In this document: positions 15,543 to 23,159 of the stretch, piece by piece | How the letters are laid out: the number at the start of each line of letters is the position of its first letter | Position numbering within the stretch: the first letter of the stretch is position 1 | Assembly: GCA_963709295.1 (NCBI GenBank) | Contig: CAVPVW010000008.1 | Coordinates: 1,113,399 to 1,177,398 of the forward strand | Direction of reading: 5' to 3' | DNA: 64,000 bases | DNA from: JBGPQJ01 sp963709295 | GTDB taxonomy: Bacteria; Chloroflexota; Anaerolineae; Anaerolineales; Villigracilaceae | Notes under the pieces: generated by a model | The model's input: only the letters and a program-made list of their open reading frames with translations | Told to the model about the DNA's origin: nothing | Database searches by the model: none | Position numbers and translations under genes: made by a program

Positions 15543-15575
15543 CCGATATTTCACGCTTTCAGCAAGGAGCATACT

Positions 15576-16574
15576 ATGCCTGTTCAACTTTCGATCATCG
15601 GGCTTGGACAAATCGGCACCTCGGTCGGGCTGGCGCTGGCCGGGAAAAAAGACCTCATCTTCCGCATGGGGCACGACAAGGAAAACGGCAACGCCAAACT
15701 GGCAGAGAAGATGGGCGCGCTGGACAAGACCCATTACAACCTGCCGGCCTCCGTCCGGGATGCGGATATCGTGCTGCTGTCCATCCCCTTCGACGGAATC
15801 CGCGAGACGCTGGAATTCATCCGGGAGGACTTAAAGGAAGGCGCGGTGGTGATGGACACTGCCCCGGTCAAGGGTCCGGTCTTCGAGTGGGCCAAGCAGT
15901 ACGTCCCGGAAGGACGCTACTACGTGGGGCTGATCCCCGCTCTGAATCCGGCCTATGTCCACGAGATGAAAGCCGGAATCGATGCGGCGCACGCCGACCT
16001 GTTCCAGAAGGGACTCATCGGCATCGTGGCGCCTCCCGGCACGCCGGGCGAGGCGGTCAAGCTCGCGGCGGATTTCTCCCGCCTGGTGGGCGCGGAGCCG
16101 ATGTTCGCCGAGAGGGCGGAGGTGGACAGCCTGATGGCCAGCCTGCACCTGCTGCCTCAGCTCATGTCCGCTGCCTTGATCGGCATGACCGTCGACCAGC
16201 CCGGCTGGCTGGAAGCCCGCAAGCTGGCGGGCAAGGCTTATGCGGCTGCGACGGCTGCCCTGTTCTACCAGGACACTTCTCCAGGCTTGCGTGATGCCGT
16301 GCTGGCGGACCGAGAGAATACCCTGCGCGTTCTGGATAACCTGAACGCCTCGCTGAACGCCATCCGCGAGGAGATCACCGCGCAGGACACTGCCCAATTG
16401 GGTGCGCGTTTTGACAAGGCGGTCGACGGGCGCGCGCGTTGGTGGGGGCTGCGCGAAAAAGGAAATTGGTACGAGACCGAGTTGGGGACAAAGGGCGACA
16501 CACCCTCCGCCGGGGAGCACATTCGCAGATTCTTTATGGGCAAGTTCGGCGCGCCGCCGGAAAAGAAAAAATAA
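15576..16574 (+). CDS. TyrA-like NAD(P)-dependent dehydrogenase (prephenate/arogenate dehydrogenase family)
   Basis: 332 residues. The Rossmann loop is IIGLGQIGTS (G9, G11, G14). DIVLLSIPFDGIRETL and VVMDTAPVKGPVFEWAK are the family pattern in which a dinucleotide-binding domain is followed by a helical dimerisation domain. The usual TyrA substrate-site His in the HPM-type motif is replaced by LIPALNPAY, so the substrate may not be prephenate. AAGGAG precedes the ATG. It is not beside other aromatic-acid genes; a terminator follows directly. Confidence 0.75.
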   Translation: MPVQLSIIGLGQIGTSVGLALAGKKDLIFRMGHDKENGNAKLAEKMGALDKTHYNLPASVRDADIVLLSIPFDGIRETLEFIREDLKEGAVVMDTAPVKGPVFEWAKQYVPEGRYYVGLIPALNPAYVHEMKAGIDAAHADLFQKGLIGIVAPPGTPGEAVKLAADFSRLVGAEPMFAERAEVDSLMASLHLLPQLMSAALIGMTVDQPGWLEARKLAGKAYAAATAALFYQDTSPGLRDAVLADRENTLRVLDNLNASLNAIREEITAQDTAQLGARFDKAVDGRARWWGLREKGNWYETELGTKGDTPSAGEHIRRFFMGKFGAPPEKKK

Positions 16575-16577
16575 ATC

Positions 16578-16613
16578 AAAGCGGACGAGCCGGGAGGTTC
16601 GTCCGCTTTTTAT
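16578..16613 (+). terminator. Rho-independent terminator after the tyrA-like gene
   Basis: AAAGCGGACGAGCC pairs with GGTTCGTCCGCTTT (one wobble) around GGGA, then T-run. Confidence 0.92.
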
Positions 16614-16618
16614 TGCCC

Positions 16619-16918
16619 ATGGCTTATTTCTGTTATATCCTGGAATGTTCCGACGGGACCTTCTACACCGGCTGGTCCACCGACCCTGAGCGGCGCGAGC
16701 GCCAGCACAATGCCGGCCGCGGCGCCCGCTACACCCGGGACCGGCGCCCCGTCAGGCTGGCGTACGTCGAGGAGCAGCCCGATAAACCCTCGGCGCTGCG
16801 CCGCGAACTCCGCATCAAACGCCTCCCCCGCGAAAAAAAGAAAAAACTGATCGAAGAATCGCTATCATTATGTGTCATTGCGAGCCCTAAAGGGGCGAAG
16901 CAATCTCCTCAAGACTAA
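16619..16918 (+). CDS. GIY-YIG nuclease superfamily protein (UPF0213/YhbQ-like) with repeat-derived tail
   Basis: 99 residues from the ATG at 16619. Residues 3-48 hold the GIY-YIG fold: CYILECSDGTFYTGWSTD with the paired Tyr, then R near 26 and HNAGRGARYT, finishing LAYVEE. Single-domain proteins of this type are common small nucleases of unclear role (YhbQ acts on damaged or branched DNA). The last 15 residues, VIASPKGAKQSPQD with its neighbours, are encoded by the left arm of the palindromic repeat that starts near 16875, so the repeat has replaced or extended the natural C-terminus after KKKLIEESLSL. Confidence 0.85.
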   Translation: MAYFCYILECSDGTFYTGWSTDPERRERQHNAGRGARYTRDRRPVRLAYVEEQPDKPSALRRELRIKRLPREKKKKLIEESLSLCVIASPKGAKQSPQD

Positions 16919-16978
16919 AGGAGAATGAACATAGGAGGGAGATTGCTTCGTCGGGCTACGCCCTCCTCGCAATGACAC
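16875..16978. repeat. Inverted pair of the GTCATTGCGAG / GAAGCAATCTCC repeat
   Basis: GTCATTGCGAG...GGGCGAAGCAATCTCC on the left and GGAGATTGCTTCGTCGGGC...CTCGCAATGAC on the right form a large imperfect palindrome around about 30 bases. The left half encodes the end of the GIY-YIG protein; the right half reaches the stop of the phosphoribosyltransferase gene on the other strand. Confidence 0.8.
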
Positions 16979-16982
16979 GAAT

Positions 16983-17534
16983 CTACTCTGTGAACAGCGG
17001 CAGGTGCCCGAGCGAGAGGATGCTCATCCACTGCGAGCGCTCGCCCTCGGTGAAGATGGCTGTCTCGGCGGCCACTTCCGCGCCGGCTTTCTTGATGATC
17101 ATGCGCATCCCCTCCAGGGTGGAGCCGGTGCTGATCACATCGTCCACGATGACGACTTTCTTACCCTTGATCGTCGCCCGGTCCTTCTCGTCGAGGATCA
17201 GTGTCTGCGGTTCCCCGGTGGTGATGGACAGCGTCTCCGCGCGCAGGGCATCGCCCATGTAAGGTTTGTAGGCCTTGCGCAGGACGATGTACGGTTTCTT
17301 CGTCTCCACTGACAGCGCATACGCCAGGGGGATGGATTTGGCTTCGGCGGTGATCAACGCATCGTAGCTGACCTTCTTGAGCTGCGCGCCCAGGGCTTTG
17401 GCGCAGGCCTGCACCAGCTCCGTGTCCCCGAGAATGTTCAGGATGGCGATGCGTAATCCGGGCTTGACCTCGAAAAGAGGCAGCTCGCGCTTCAGTCCGG
17501 CGATTTCGACCGGGTAAGTTTGTCTTTTGGTCAT
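16983..17534 (-). CDS. Purine phosphoribosyltransferase (adenine PRTase-like)
   Basis: 183 residues. The PRPP-binding loop is VVIVDDVISTGST at 127-139 and the hinge region YDALITAEAKSIPLAYALS matches adenine/xanthine-type PRTases (PELTP TAEAKGIPLA-like). The enzyme would convert a purine base plus PRPP to the nucleotide plus PPi in the cytoplasm. Base specificity (adenine, xanthine or guanine) is not resolvable by eye. The gene converges on the GIY-YIG gene with a repeat between them. Confidence 0.82.
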   Translation of the reverse strand: MTKRQTYPVEIAGLKRELPLFEVKPGLRIAILNILGDTELVQACAKALGAQLKKVSYDALITAEAKSIPLAYALSVETKKPYIVLRKAYKPYMGDALRAETLSITTGEPQTLILDEKDRATIKGKKVVIVDDVISTGSTLEGMRMIIKKAGAEVAAETAIFTEGERSQWMSILSLGHLPLFTE

Positions 17535-17631
17535 GTGGTTCCCTCCGGGATGTTGTATGGACAGGAAAAGTTTATCATAGAATGCTGCACAGGAATAAAC
17601 GGTATAATCTTTTCAACATCACTTAACTGCC

Positions 17632-17844
17632 ATGCTTCCTGACCTGCAGCTCAAGGACATTGTCACCCTGCGCAAGGCGCATCCCTGCGGCAGCACCGAG
17701 TGGACGATCACCCGCCTCGGCGCGGATATCGGCCTGGAATGCCGGGGCTGCGGGCACCGCATCCTGCTCACGCGGCGCGAACTGACCCGCCGTGTGAAGA
17801 CCATCATCCCTGCAGGCAATCCTCCATCGGAGCAATCACAATGA
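17632..17844 (+). CDS. DUF951 family small zinc-ribbon-like protein
   Basis: 70 residues. The core KAHPCGSTEWTITRLGADIGLECRGCGHRI with three Cys and one His, and the following LTRRELTRRVKTII, is characteristic of DUF951, a short conserved protein of Firmicutes and Chloroflexota without known function. The CxxCG knuckle suggests metal binding. A TATAAT box is at 17603-17608, so the leader is about 20 bases. It overlaps the glycosyltransferase gene by 4 bases (ATGA), indicating co-translation. Confidence 0.85.
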   Translation: MLPDLQLKDIVTLRKAHPCGSTEWTITRLGADIGLECRGCGHRILLTRRELTRRVKTIIPAGNPPSEQSQ

Positions 17845-18986
17845 CCGACCCGAAGCCGTCTCCAAAGCACGTGCTCCTGCTCTTTTCCGAAACCGGCGGA
17901 GGGCATCGCAGTGCAGCGGAGGCCATCATCGAAGCCCTGGAGCATGAGTACGGCAAGTCCATCACCACCGAAATGGTGGATATCTTCAAGGATTACGCGC
18001 CGCTGCCCTTCAACCGCATGCCTGACTGGTATCCGTACATGGTCAAGGTCCCCCGGTTGTGGGGGCTGGGATTCAGAGCCACCAACACGCGTACCGCGAC
18101 GCGCGCCATCAACACGACCTTCCGGCCCTTTGTTACGCGGACAGCGCGCAGCATCATCCGCAACCATCCCAGCGACATCATCGTCAGTGTGCACCCGGTC
18201 GGCACGACGCAGATCCTGCGGGTGCTGGGATTGAATCGCCCGCCCTTCATCACCGTGGTGACCGACATGGTCTCCACGCATTCCTTCTGGTTCGACAAAC
18301 GCTCCGACCTGATCCTCGTCCCGACGGACATGGCGCGCGAGAAGGCGCTCAGGAATCACATGTCCCCTGAAAAAGTGAAGGTGGTCGGGCAGCCCGTCGC
18401 GCTGCGCTACTGCGTGCCGGGCGTCGACAAACATTCCCTGCGCGAAAGACTCGGCTGGCCTCAGGATAAGACCACTCTTCTGTTGGTCGGCGGCGGTGAG
18501 GGGATGGGTCCGCTCGCGCGCACGGCCTATGCCATCGAGGCCTCGGGACTGGACGTCAGCCTGGTCATCATTGCCGGGCGCAACAACAAGCTCAAAGCTG
18601 CGTTCGAGTCCCACGCCTGGTCCATCCCGGCCACCATTTATGGTTTCACCCGCGAGATGCCCGATTTCATGCGCGCCGCCGACGTGCTGGTCAGTAAGGC
18701 CGGCCCGGGGACGATCGCCGAAGCGCTCAATGCCGACCTGCCCATCATCCTGTATTCCAAGCTGCCGGGGCAGGAGGACGGCAACGTGACCTTTGTCACC
18801 GGCGTCGGGGCGGGGGTGTGGGCGCCCACCGCTGAAGAGGTGGTCACCACGCTGCGCACGTGGATGTCCCGGCCTGAGGAATATCAAAAAGCGGTCGAGG
18901 CTTGCCGTCGGTCCGCCCGGCCGGATGCGTCTTTGAACATTGCCCATGAGATTGGCAATGTTCTCAAGCTGCCTCTTCCAGAATAA
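17841..18986 (+). CDS. MGDG-synthase/UgtP-like glycolipid glycosyltransferase
   Basis: 381 residues from the ATG at 17841, overlapping the DUF951 stop. The N-terminal domain begins VLLLFSETGGGHRSAAEAIIEAL, the signature of monogalactosyldiacylglycerol synthases and processive diacylglycerol glucosyltransferases (GT28). The C-terminal GT-B half has LLVGGGEGMGP, FTREMPDFMRAADVLVSKAGPGTIAEAL and LPGQEDGNVTFV, the UDP-sugar-binding region. It probably transfers Glc or Gal from UDP-sugar to diacylglycerol at the cytoplasmic membrane face. The acceptor is inferred from family only. Confidence 0.85.
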   Translation: MTDPKPSPKHVLLLFSETGGGHRSAAEAIIEALEHEYGKSITTEMVDIFKDYAPLPFNRMPDWYPYMVKVPRLWGLGFRATNTRTATRAINTTFRPFVTRTARSIIRNHPSDIIVSVHPVGTTQILRVLGLNRPPFITVVTDMVSTHSFWFDKRSDLILVPTDMAREKALRNHMSPEKVKVVGQPVALRYCVPGVDKHSLRERLGWPQDKTTLLLVGGGEGMGPLARTAYAIEASGLDVSLVIIAGRNNKLKAAFESHAWSIPATIYGFTREMPDFMRAADVLVSKAGPGTIAEALNADLPIILYSKLPGQEDGNVTFVTGVGAGVWAPTAEEVVTTLRTWMSRPEEYQKAVEACRRSARPDASLNIAHEIGNVLKLPLPE

Positions 18987-19009
18987 AAAAAAGCCGCCAT
19001 GAGGCGGCT
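18985..19009 (-). terminator. Rho-independent terminator of the mscS-like gene
   Basis: AGCCGCC and GGCGGCT pair around ATGA; on the minus strand the hairpin is followed by T8. The A-tract overlaps the stop of the convergent glycosyltransferase gene. Confidence 0.85.
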
Positions 19010-19037
19010 GATGTATATCTCGGTGACAGTCACGCTG

Positions 19038-19883
19038 CTATAGTTGCCCTGCCTGTGCCGCAGAGGACTGCATCATCACGGGCATGGCAATGCCGTTCTC
19101 GGACAGCGCGCGCGTGATCAAAACCATCGCGCGGTCCTTGGAGGCGAAGATCATCCCGCCGGCATTTAGATCGATCCAAAAGTACACCGTCAATCCCACC
19201 GATAATTCATTGGCAGCGTTGAATACAACCATGGCCGGAGGCTCCTCCATGTAACCCGGCACCTCCTTGACCGCCTCCAGAATGGTCGAGCGGATGATTT
19301 CCGGGTCCGCAGCGTACGTCAACCGCATGGGCAATTCAAGGCGCCGCTGCGGGCTGCGGCTGTAGTTGATGATCGGGTTGCCGATCGAGTTGCCGTTGGG
19401 GATCAATACCAGCCGCCCATCAAAGCACTGGATCTCGGTCGAACGCGTGCTGATGGCGACCACGGTCCCCTCGAAGCCATCCAGGGAGACGGATTCACCC
19501 ACATTGAATGGATGCTGAACAAGGATGATGATGCCTGCCACCAGGTTCTTGAGCACATCCTGAAAGGCAAAGCTGATTGCAAAACCAACCAGCCCCAGAG
19601 TGGCAAGCAGCGCAGTCACATCAATGAATAATCCCAACGCGACAACGATGCCGCCTGCGATGATCATCCAGCGGGTCAGGTTGGCCAGCAGGGTGGTGAC
19701 GCCGGGGTCTGCCTTGCTCCTGCGCAAGGCGCGGTCAACCAGCCGCTCTCCCTTCTTAGCAATATAGGATGCGACGATCACGATGATTACAGCGACGATC
19801 AGTTTGGGCAAATAGATCACTATAAAATTCTGGATGGCATCCAGAATTTTATAGAATGCATCGATAAGGGTTTCCAAAATCAT
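19038..19883 (-). CDS. mscS: Small-conductance mechanosensitive channel (MscS family)
   Basis: 281 residues, the length of minimal MscS. Three membrane helices: about 17-44 (FIVIYLPKLIVAVIIVIVA), 72-96, and the pore helix around LVGFAISFAFQDVLKNLVAGIIIL, equivalent to the Gly/Ala-rich TM3 of MscS. The cytoplasmic beta domain (GESVSLDGFEGTVVAISTRSTEIQ..GRLVLIPNGNSIGNPIINYS) is well conserved. It opens under membrane tension to release solutes during hypo-osmotic shock. Single-gene unit with its own terminator. Confidence 0.92.
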   Translation of the reverse strand: MILETLIDAFYKILDAIQNFIVIYLPKLIVAVIIVIVASYIAKKGERLVDRALRRSKADPGVTTLLANLTRWMIIAGGIVVALGLFIDVTALLATLGLVGFAISFAFQDVLKNLVAGIIILVQHPFNVGESVSLDGFEGTVVAISTRSTEIQCFDGRLVLIPNGNSIGNPIINYSRSPQRRLELPMRLTYAADPEIIRSTILEAVKEVPGYMEEPPAMVVFNAANELSVGLTVYFWIDLNAGGMIFASKDRAMVLITRALSENGIAMPVMMQSSAAQAGQL

Positions 19884-19989
19884 GATTTCTCCTTTTGTTC
19901 AGCAGAGCGGCAATCTCACCGACATTATAGCGAATTTGCCGCTTGTTTTTGTTGGTAATCCGTTGAATTCCCGTCAGGTTCCCCCGTAG

Positions 19990-19995
19990 TATAAT
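19990..19995 (+). promoter_or_regulatory. Candidate -10 box (TATAAT) for tsaE
   Basis: Exact TATAAT ends 9 bases before the ATG at 20005. The predicted transcript has almost no leader and there is no Shine-Dalgarno sequence in that space. Confidence 0.5.
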
Positions 19996-20004
19996 CTCTT
20001 CGAC

Positions 20005-20506
20005 ATGCCCATTCTCGCCCCCAACACCATCGAGTTCTTCAGTCGCAGCGCGGAGCAGACGCGTCGGGTCGGCATGCGTCTCGGGGCAATGCTGGGTCCG
20101 GGCGACCTGGTCTGCCTGCAGGGCGACCTCGGCGCAGGCAAGACCACCTTTGTGCAGGGATTGGCGCAGGGATGGGGCTCCGCGGATGCTGTCTCCAGCC
20201 CGACCTTTGTGCTGGTCAATGTCTACCGCAAGCCGGAGGGGGCGCAGCTCTTTCATCTCGACACGTACCGCATCGATTCCACACCCTGAGGCTGAAGAGC
20301 TGGACCTGGACACGATGCTCATCCAGGGTCCGCTGGTGATCGAGTGGGCGGAGCGGGTGCAGACTCTCCTGCCGGCGGAGAATTTTTGGATCAAGCTGGA
20401 GTACCTGGACGAGGAACAGCGCCTGATGCAGGTCACCGCGAACGGCAAGCGCTATGAATCGCTGCTGCTGGAGTTGCGCCAGGGCATGTTCGGGTTTGTC
20501 GGGTAA
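20005..20506 (+). CDS. tsaE: tRNA t6A biosynthesis ATPase TsaE (frameshifted)
   Basis: The first frame (20005-20289) holds LQGDLGAGKTTFVQGLAQGWG, the Walker A loop, and SSPTFVLVNVY, the switch, ending at LDTYRID. A stop follows, but the next frame continues with AEELDLDTMLIQGPLVIEWAERV, the conserved TsaE C-terminal WxE motif. The span is one base over a multiple of three; one extra base in TTCCACACCCTGAGG explains it and gives a 166-residue protein. TsaE supports TsaB and TsaD in forming N6-threonylcarbamoyladenosine on tRNAs. It precedes tsaB by 26 bases. Confidence 0.88.
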
Positions 20507-20532
20507 ACTGCAAGGATGGAGATTTTTCAGGC

Positions 20533-21198
20533 ATGCTGCTATCGATAGATACGTCCACCGCACAATCGGGCCTCGCGCTGTACGACGGCGCGCAGGTGCT
20601 GGCGGAATTGCTCTGGCACAGCCGCGCCCATCACACGCGGGAACTTGCGCCTGCGCTGGCCGGCCTGCTCGAACGCACCGGAGCCAAAATGGATGAGGTC
20701 AAGGCCGTCGGTGTGGCGGTCGGTCCCGGGTCCTTCACCAGCCTGCGGGTGGGGTTGTCGTTTGCCAAGGGACTCGTGCTGGCGCGCAAGCTGCCCATCG
20801 TGGGCATCCCCACTCTTGATATCGTCGCGGCTGCCCAGCCCATCGCCAAGGTCAAGCTGGCGGTGGTCTTGCAGGCCGGGCGCGGACGGCTGGCGATCGG
20901 GCGCTACGAGTGGTCGAAGAACGGATGGCAGCCGAAGGGCGCGCCTGAGGTTACCCGCGTGGACGATCTGGCCGAATCCATCACGGAACCGGTGCTGGTT
21001 TGCGGGGAATTGACTGCGGATGAACGCCAGCGCATTCGCAAGAACAAGAATGTGCTGCTGGCCTCGCCGGCAGCCTGTGCCCGCCGCCCGGGCATCCTGG
21101 CCGAACTGGCCTGGAGGCGCTGGCAGGCCGGCAAGGTCGACAACGCGGCATCCCTCGCGCCGATCTACCTGCATGTGGCGGAGCCGATTCCCTCGTGA
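20533..21198 (+). CDS. tsaB: tRNA t6A biosynthesis protein TsaB
   Basis: 221 residues. LLSIDTSTAQSGLALYDG and VGVAVGPGSFTSLRVGLSFAKGL are the two N-terminal ASKHA-fold signatures of TsaB. The protein is a catalytically silent relative of TsaD that forms the TsaBD heterodimer. It lies between tsaE and rimI with a 4-base overlap into rimI (GTGA), a common bacterial order. tsaD itself is not in this window. Confidence 0.93.
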   Translation: MLLSIDTSTAQSGLALYDGAQVLAELLWHSRAHHTRELAPALAGLLERTGAKMDEVKAVGVAVGPGSFTSLRVGLSFAKGLVLARKLPIVGIPTLDIVAAAQPIAKVKLAVVLQAGRGRLAIGRYEWSKNGWQPKGAPEVTRVDDLAESITEPVLVCGELTADERQRIRKNKNVLLASPAACARRPGILAELAWRRWQAGKVDNAASLAPIYLHVAEPIPS

Positions 21199-21740
21199 GC
21201 AGCCTGGTCATCCGGCGCATGCGCACGGAGGACTTGGATCAGGCGGTCCTGCTCGATTGCATGTCCTTCAGCCTGCCGTGGCCTCCCAGCGCCTATCTCC
21301 ACGAGTTGAACAACACAGGCGGGAAGGCCTGGGTGGCAGAGCAGGTGCTCGAGGCGCCTCTCGAATACAAGTCCCCATTCCCGGTGCCGGTCGCGGACCT
21401 GGTCCAGCCGGCGGGTGCGCGGGCGGTGGTCGGGGTGATCGTGGTCTGGCTGATCGTGGACGAAGCGCACATCGCCACGCTCGCGGTGCACCCGGAGCTG
21501 CGCCGGCAGGGAATTGCGAGAAAGCTGCTGTGCGCCGCGTTGAAGGAAGCCGCCGAAGACGGCATGCTCAGCGCGCTGTTGGAAGTGCGCGCGGGGAACG
21601 AAGCCGCCCAGGATCTCTACAGGAAATTCGGTTTCGATGTGGTCGGGCGCCGGCCGCGTTATTACCAGGACAATCACGAGGATGCAATATTGATGACTCT
21701 CGCCAATTTAAGCGTCAGCCGGTTGGACGAACTTTGCTGA
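21195..21740 (+). CDS. rimI: Ribosomal protein S18-alanine N-acetyltransferase-like GNAT
   Basis: 181 residues from a GTG start that overlaps tsaB. The acetyl-CoA loop RRQGIARKLL is at 103-112, with AHIATLAVHPEL before it and LEVRAGNEAAQDLYRKFGF after it, the RimI pattern including the terminal tyrosine pair (RPRYYQDNHEDAILM). An insertion of about 25 residues at 51-77 makes it longer than typical RimI. The role, acetylation of the N-terminal Ala of S18, is inferred from family and from the tsaB neighbour. Confidence 0.88.
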   Translation: MSSLVIRRMRTEDLDQAVLLDCMSFSLPWPPSAYLHELNNTGGKAWVAEQVLEAPLEYKSPFPVPVADLVQPAGARAVVGVIVVWLIVDEAHIATLAVHPELRRQGIARKLLCAALKEAAEDGMLSALLEVRAGNEAAQDLYRKFGFDVVGRRPRYYQDNHEDAILMTLANLSVSRLDELC

Positions 21741-21753
21741 CAAAGGATGAACA

Positions 21754-22398
21754 ATGACTGCTGAAGCAACACTGGCTCAGATCGCGGGTGAAGTTGCAAA
21801 GTGCACAAACTGCGGACTGCACACTTCCCGCAAACATTCCGTCCCCGGCGAGGGACCGGCGACCTCGGAAATCATGTTGATCGGCGAAGGTCCCGGCTTT
21901 CACGAAAACGAGCAGGGACGCCCCTTCGTCGGCGCGGCGGGAAAATTCCTGGACGAATTGCTGGCCCAGGCGGGCTTGAAGCGCACGGATGTGTGGATCG
22001 GCAACGTGGTCAAATGCCGTCCGCCCGAGAACCGCGACCCTCAGGCTGATGAGCTCGCCGCCTGTAACATTTACCTCGAGCGGCAGATCGCGGCCATCAA
22101 CCCGAAGATCATCATCACGCTGGGGCGCTACTCCATGGCTAAGTTCATGCCGGGGGTTAAGATCAGCCAGGTGCACGGACAGATGCGCCGCGTGGGCGAC
22201 CGCTTTGTGATCGCCATGTTCCACCCGGCAGCGGCGCTGCACCAGGCCGCGCTCAAGCCGTCGATCTTGGCCGATTTTGCCAAACTGCCGCAGCTCCTCG
22301 AGCAGGCACGCGCCGCACTGGTGAAATCGTCGCCGGCTGCCGTTGCAAAAGCAAAGGCTTCGCAGGAAGAAGAAGCGAAGCAGTTGAAGCTGTTTTAG
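21754..22398 (+). CDS. udg: Family 4 uracil-DNA glycosylase (Fe-S)
   Basis: 214 residues. Four Cys that bind the 4Fe-4S cluster are visible at 17, 20, 88 and 104 (KCTNCGLH, VVKCRPPENR, AACNIYL). Motif A is GEGPGFHENEQGRPFVGAAG, with a less usual GEGPG in place of GEAPG, and the C-terminal catalytic-loop motif is MFHPAAAL. It removes uracil from DNA. The tail (about 185-214) is Ala/Lys/Glu-rich. It follows rimI by 13 bases and likely ends the tsaE-tsaB-rimI operon. Confidence 0.92.
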   Translation: MTAEATLAQIAGEVAKCTNCGLHTSRKHSVPGEGPATSEIMLIGEGPGFHENEQGRPFVGAAGKFLDELLAQAGLKRTDVWIGNVVKCRPPENRDPQADELAACNIYLERQIAAINPKIIITLGRYSMAKFMPGVKISQVHGQMRRVGDRFVIAMFHPAAALHQAALKPSILADFAKLPQLLEQARAALVKSSPAAVAKAKASQEEEAKQLKLF

Positions 22399-22430
22399 GT
22401 TGTTTTTTTTCTAATTAGAAAGGATATTTA

Positions 22431-23129
22431 TTGAATACGGCACTTACAGACAATGAACTAGAATATTTATTGAATTTTGTCGGATATGGAAGGTTGGAAT
22501 CTGATGTTTGGTTTCTTGGTATGGAAGAAGCTGGAGGAGGTGAAGACAATATCCGCGCACGCCTAAAGTTTCGCCCAGTTGAAGATTGCGCTGAAGCCCA
22601 TCAAATTCTTGGAATAACCAAACATCACGTCGGAAGGAAAGTAATTCAAAGAACATGGCGTGGAATGTGCTACATTATGCTTCGCCTTGATGGAAAAGCA
22701 GTAGATGCAGAAAGTATTCGCAATTATCAGGCAGATTATTTGGGAAAGTATCAGGGGAACTCCTTGTTATGCGAGTTAATGCCCATTCCAAAACCAAACC
22801 TTAATGACTGGGGATATGAAAAATTAATACCCCAATTTTCGTCGCCAGATGAGTATTACCAGGTTGTGAAACCAAGAAGGATAAAGTTTTTACGAGCGCT
22901 GGTTACTGAACATCTTCCAAAAGTCATCATTGGTTATGGAAAGGGGATTTCTCAATCGTACTGGCAAGCATATAAAGAACTCTTTCCTGATTTGAAGTTC
23001 TATGAGAATGGGCAATTCCTGGTTGCGAGAGATGCGAACACTTTAGTGATACTCACGGATCATTTCACGTCACGAACCATGAATGGAAAGCTGGAGCGTG
23101 TTGTGTCAATAATTAAGGATAGAGCATAA
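22431..23129 (+). CDS. Uncharacterised UDG-superfamily-like protein of low G+C
   Basis: 232 residues from a TTG start with AGAAAGGA upstream. I do not recognise a named family. The early strand SDVWFLGMEEAGGGEDN resembles motif A of uracil-DNA glycosylase-fold proteins, PKVIIGYGKG the middle strand, and LVILTDHFTSRTMN the end motif, where a His precedes the loop. No Fe-S cysteines are present. Codon use is clearly more A+T-rich than in the genes on both sides, pointing to transfer. It stands between udg and the polysaccharide cluster, so it may be a late insertion at the cluster edge. Confidence 0.6.
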   Translation: MNTALTDNELEYLLNFVGYGRLESDVWFLGMEEAGGGEDNIRARLKFRPVEDCAEAHQILGITKHHVGRKVIQRTWRGMCYIMLRLDGKAVDAESIRNYQADYLGKYQGNSLLCELMPIPKPNLNDWGYEKLIPQFSSPDEYYQVVKPRRIKFLRALVTEHLPKVIIGYGKGISQSYWQAYKELFPDLKFYENGQFLVARDANTLVILTDHFTSRTMNGKLERVVSIIKDRA

Positions 23130-23159
23130 AGTCCTTAAAAACTATTTTGGGAAAATAAA

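Larger units (their letters stand above)
15263..15575. other. 313-base intergenic region between divergent ogt and tyrA-like genes
   Basis: No coding sequence is supported here. It holds AT-rich sequence after ogt, a GC-rich hairpin (15471-15501), and a TATAAT box with an overlapping dyad (15521-15542) ahead of the tyrA-like gene. Confidence 0.6.

Noticed and set aside
15263..15575. Riboswitch upstream of the tyrA-like gene
   Set aside because: The only structure is a simple perfect hairpin located upstream of the TATAAT box; no known aptamer pattern was recognised.
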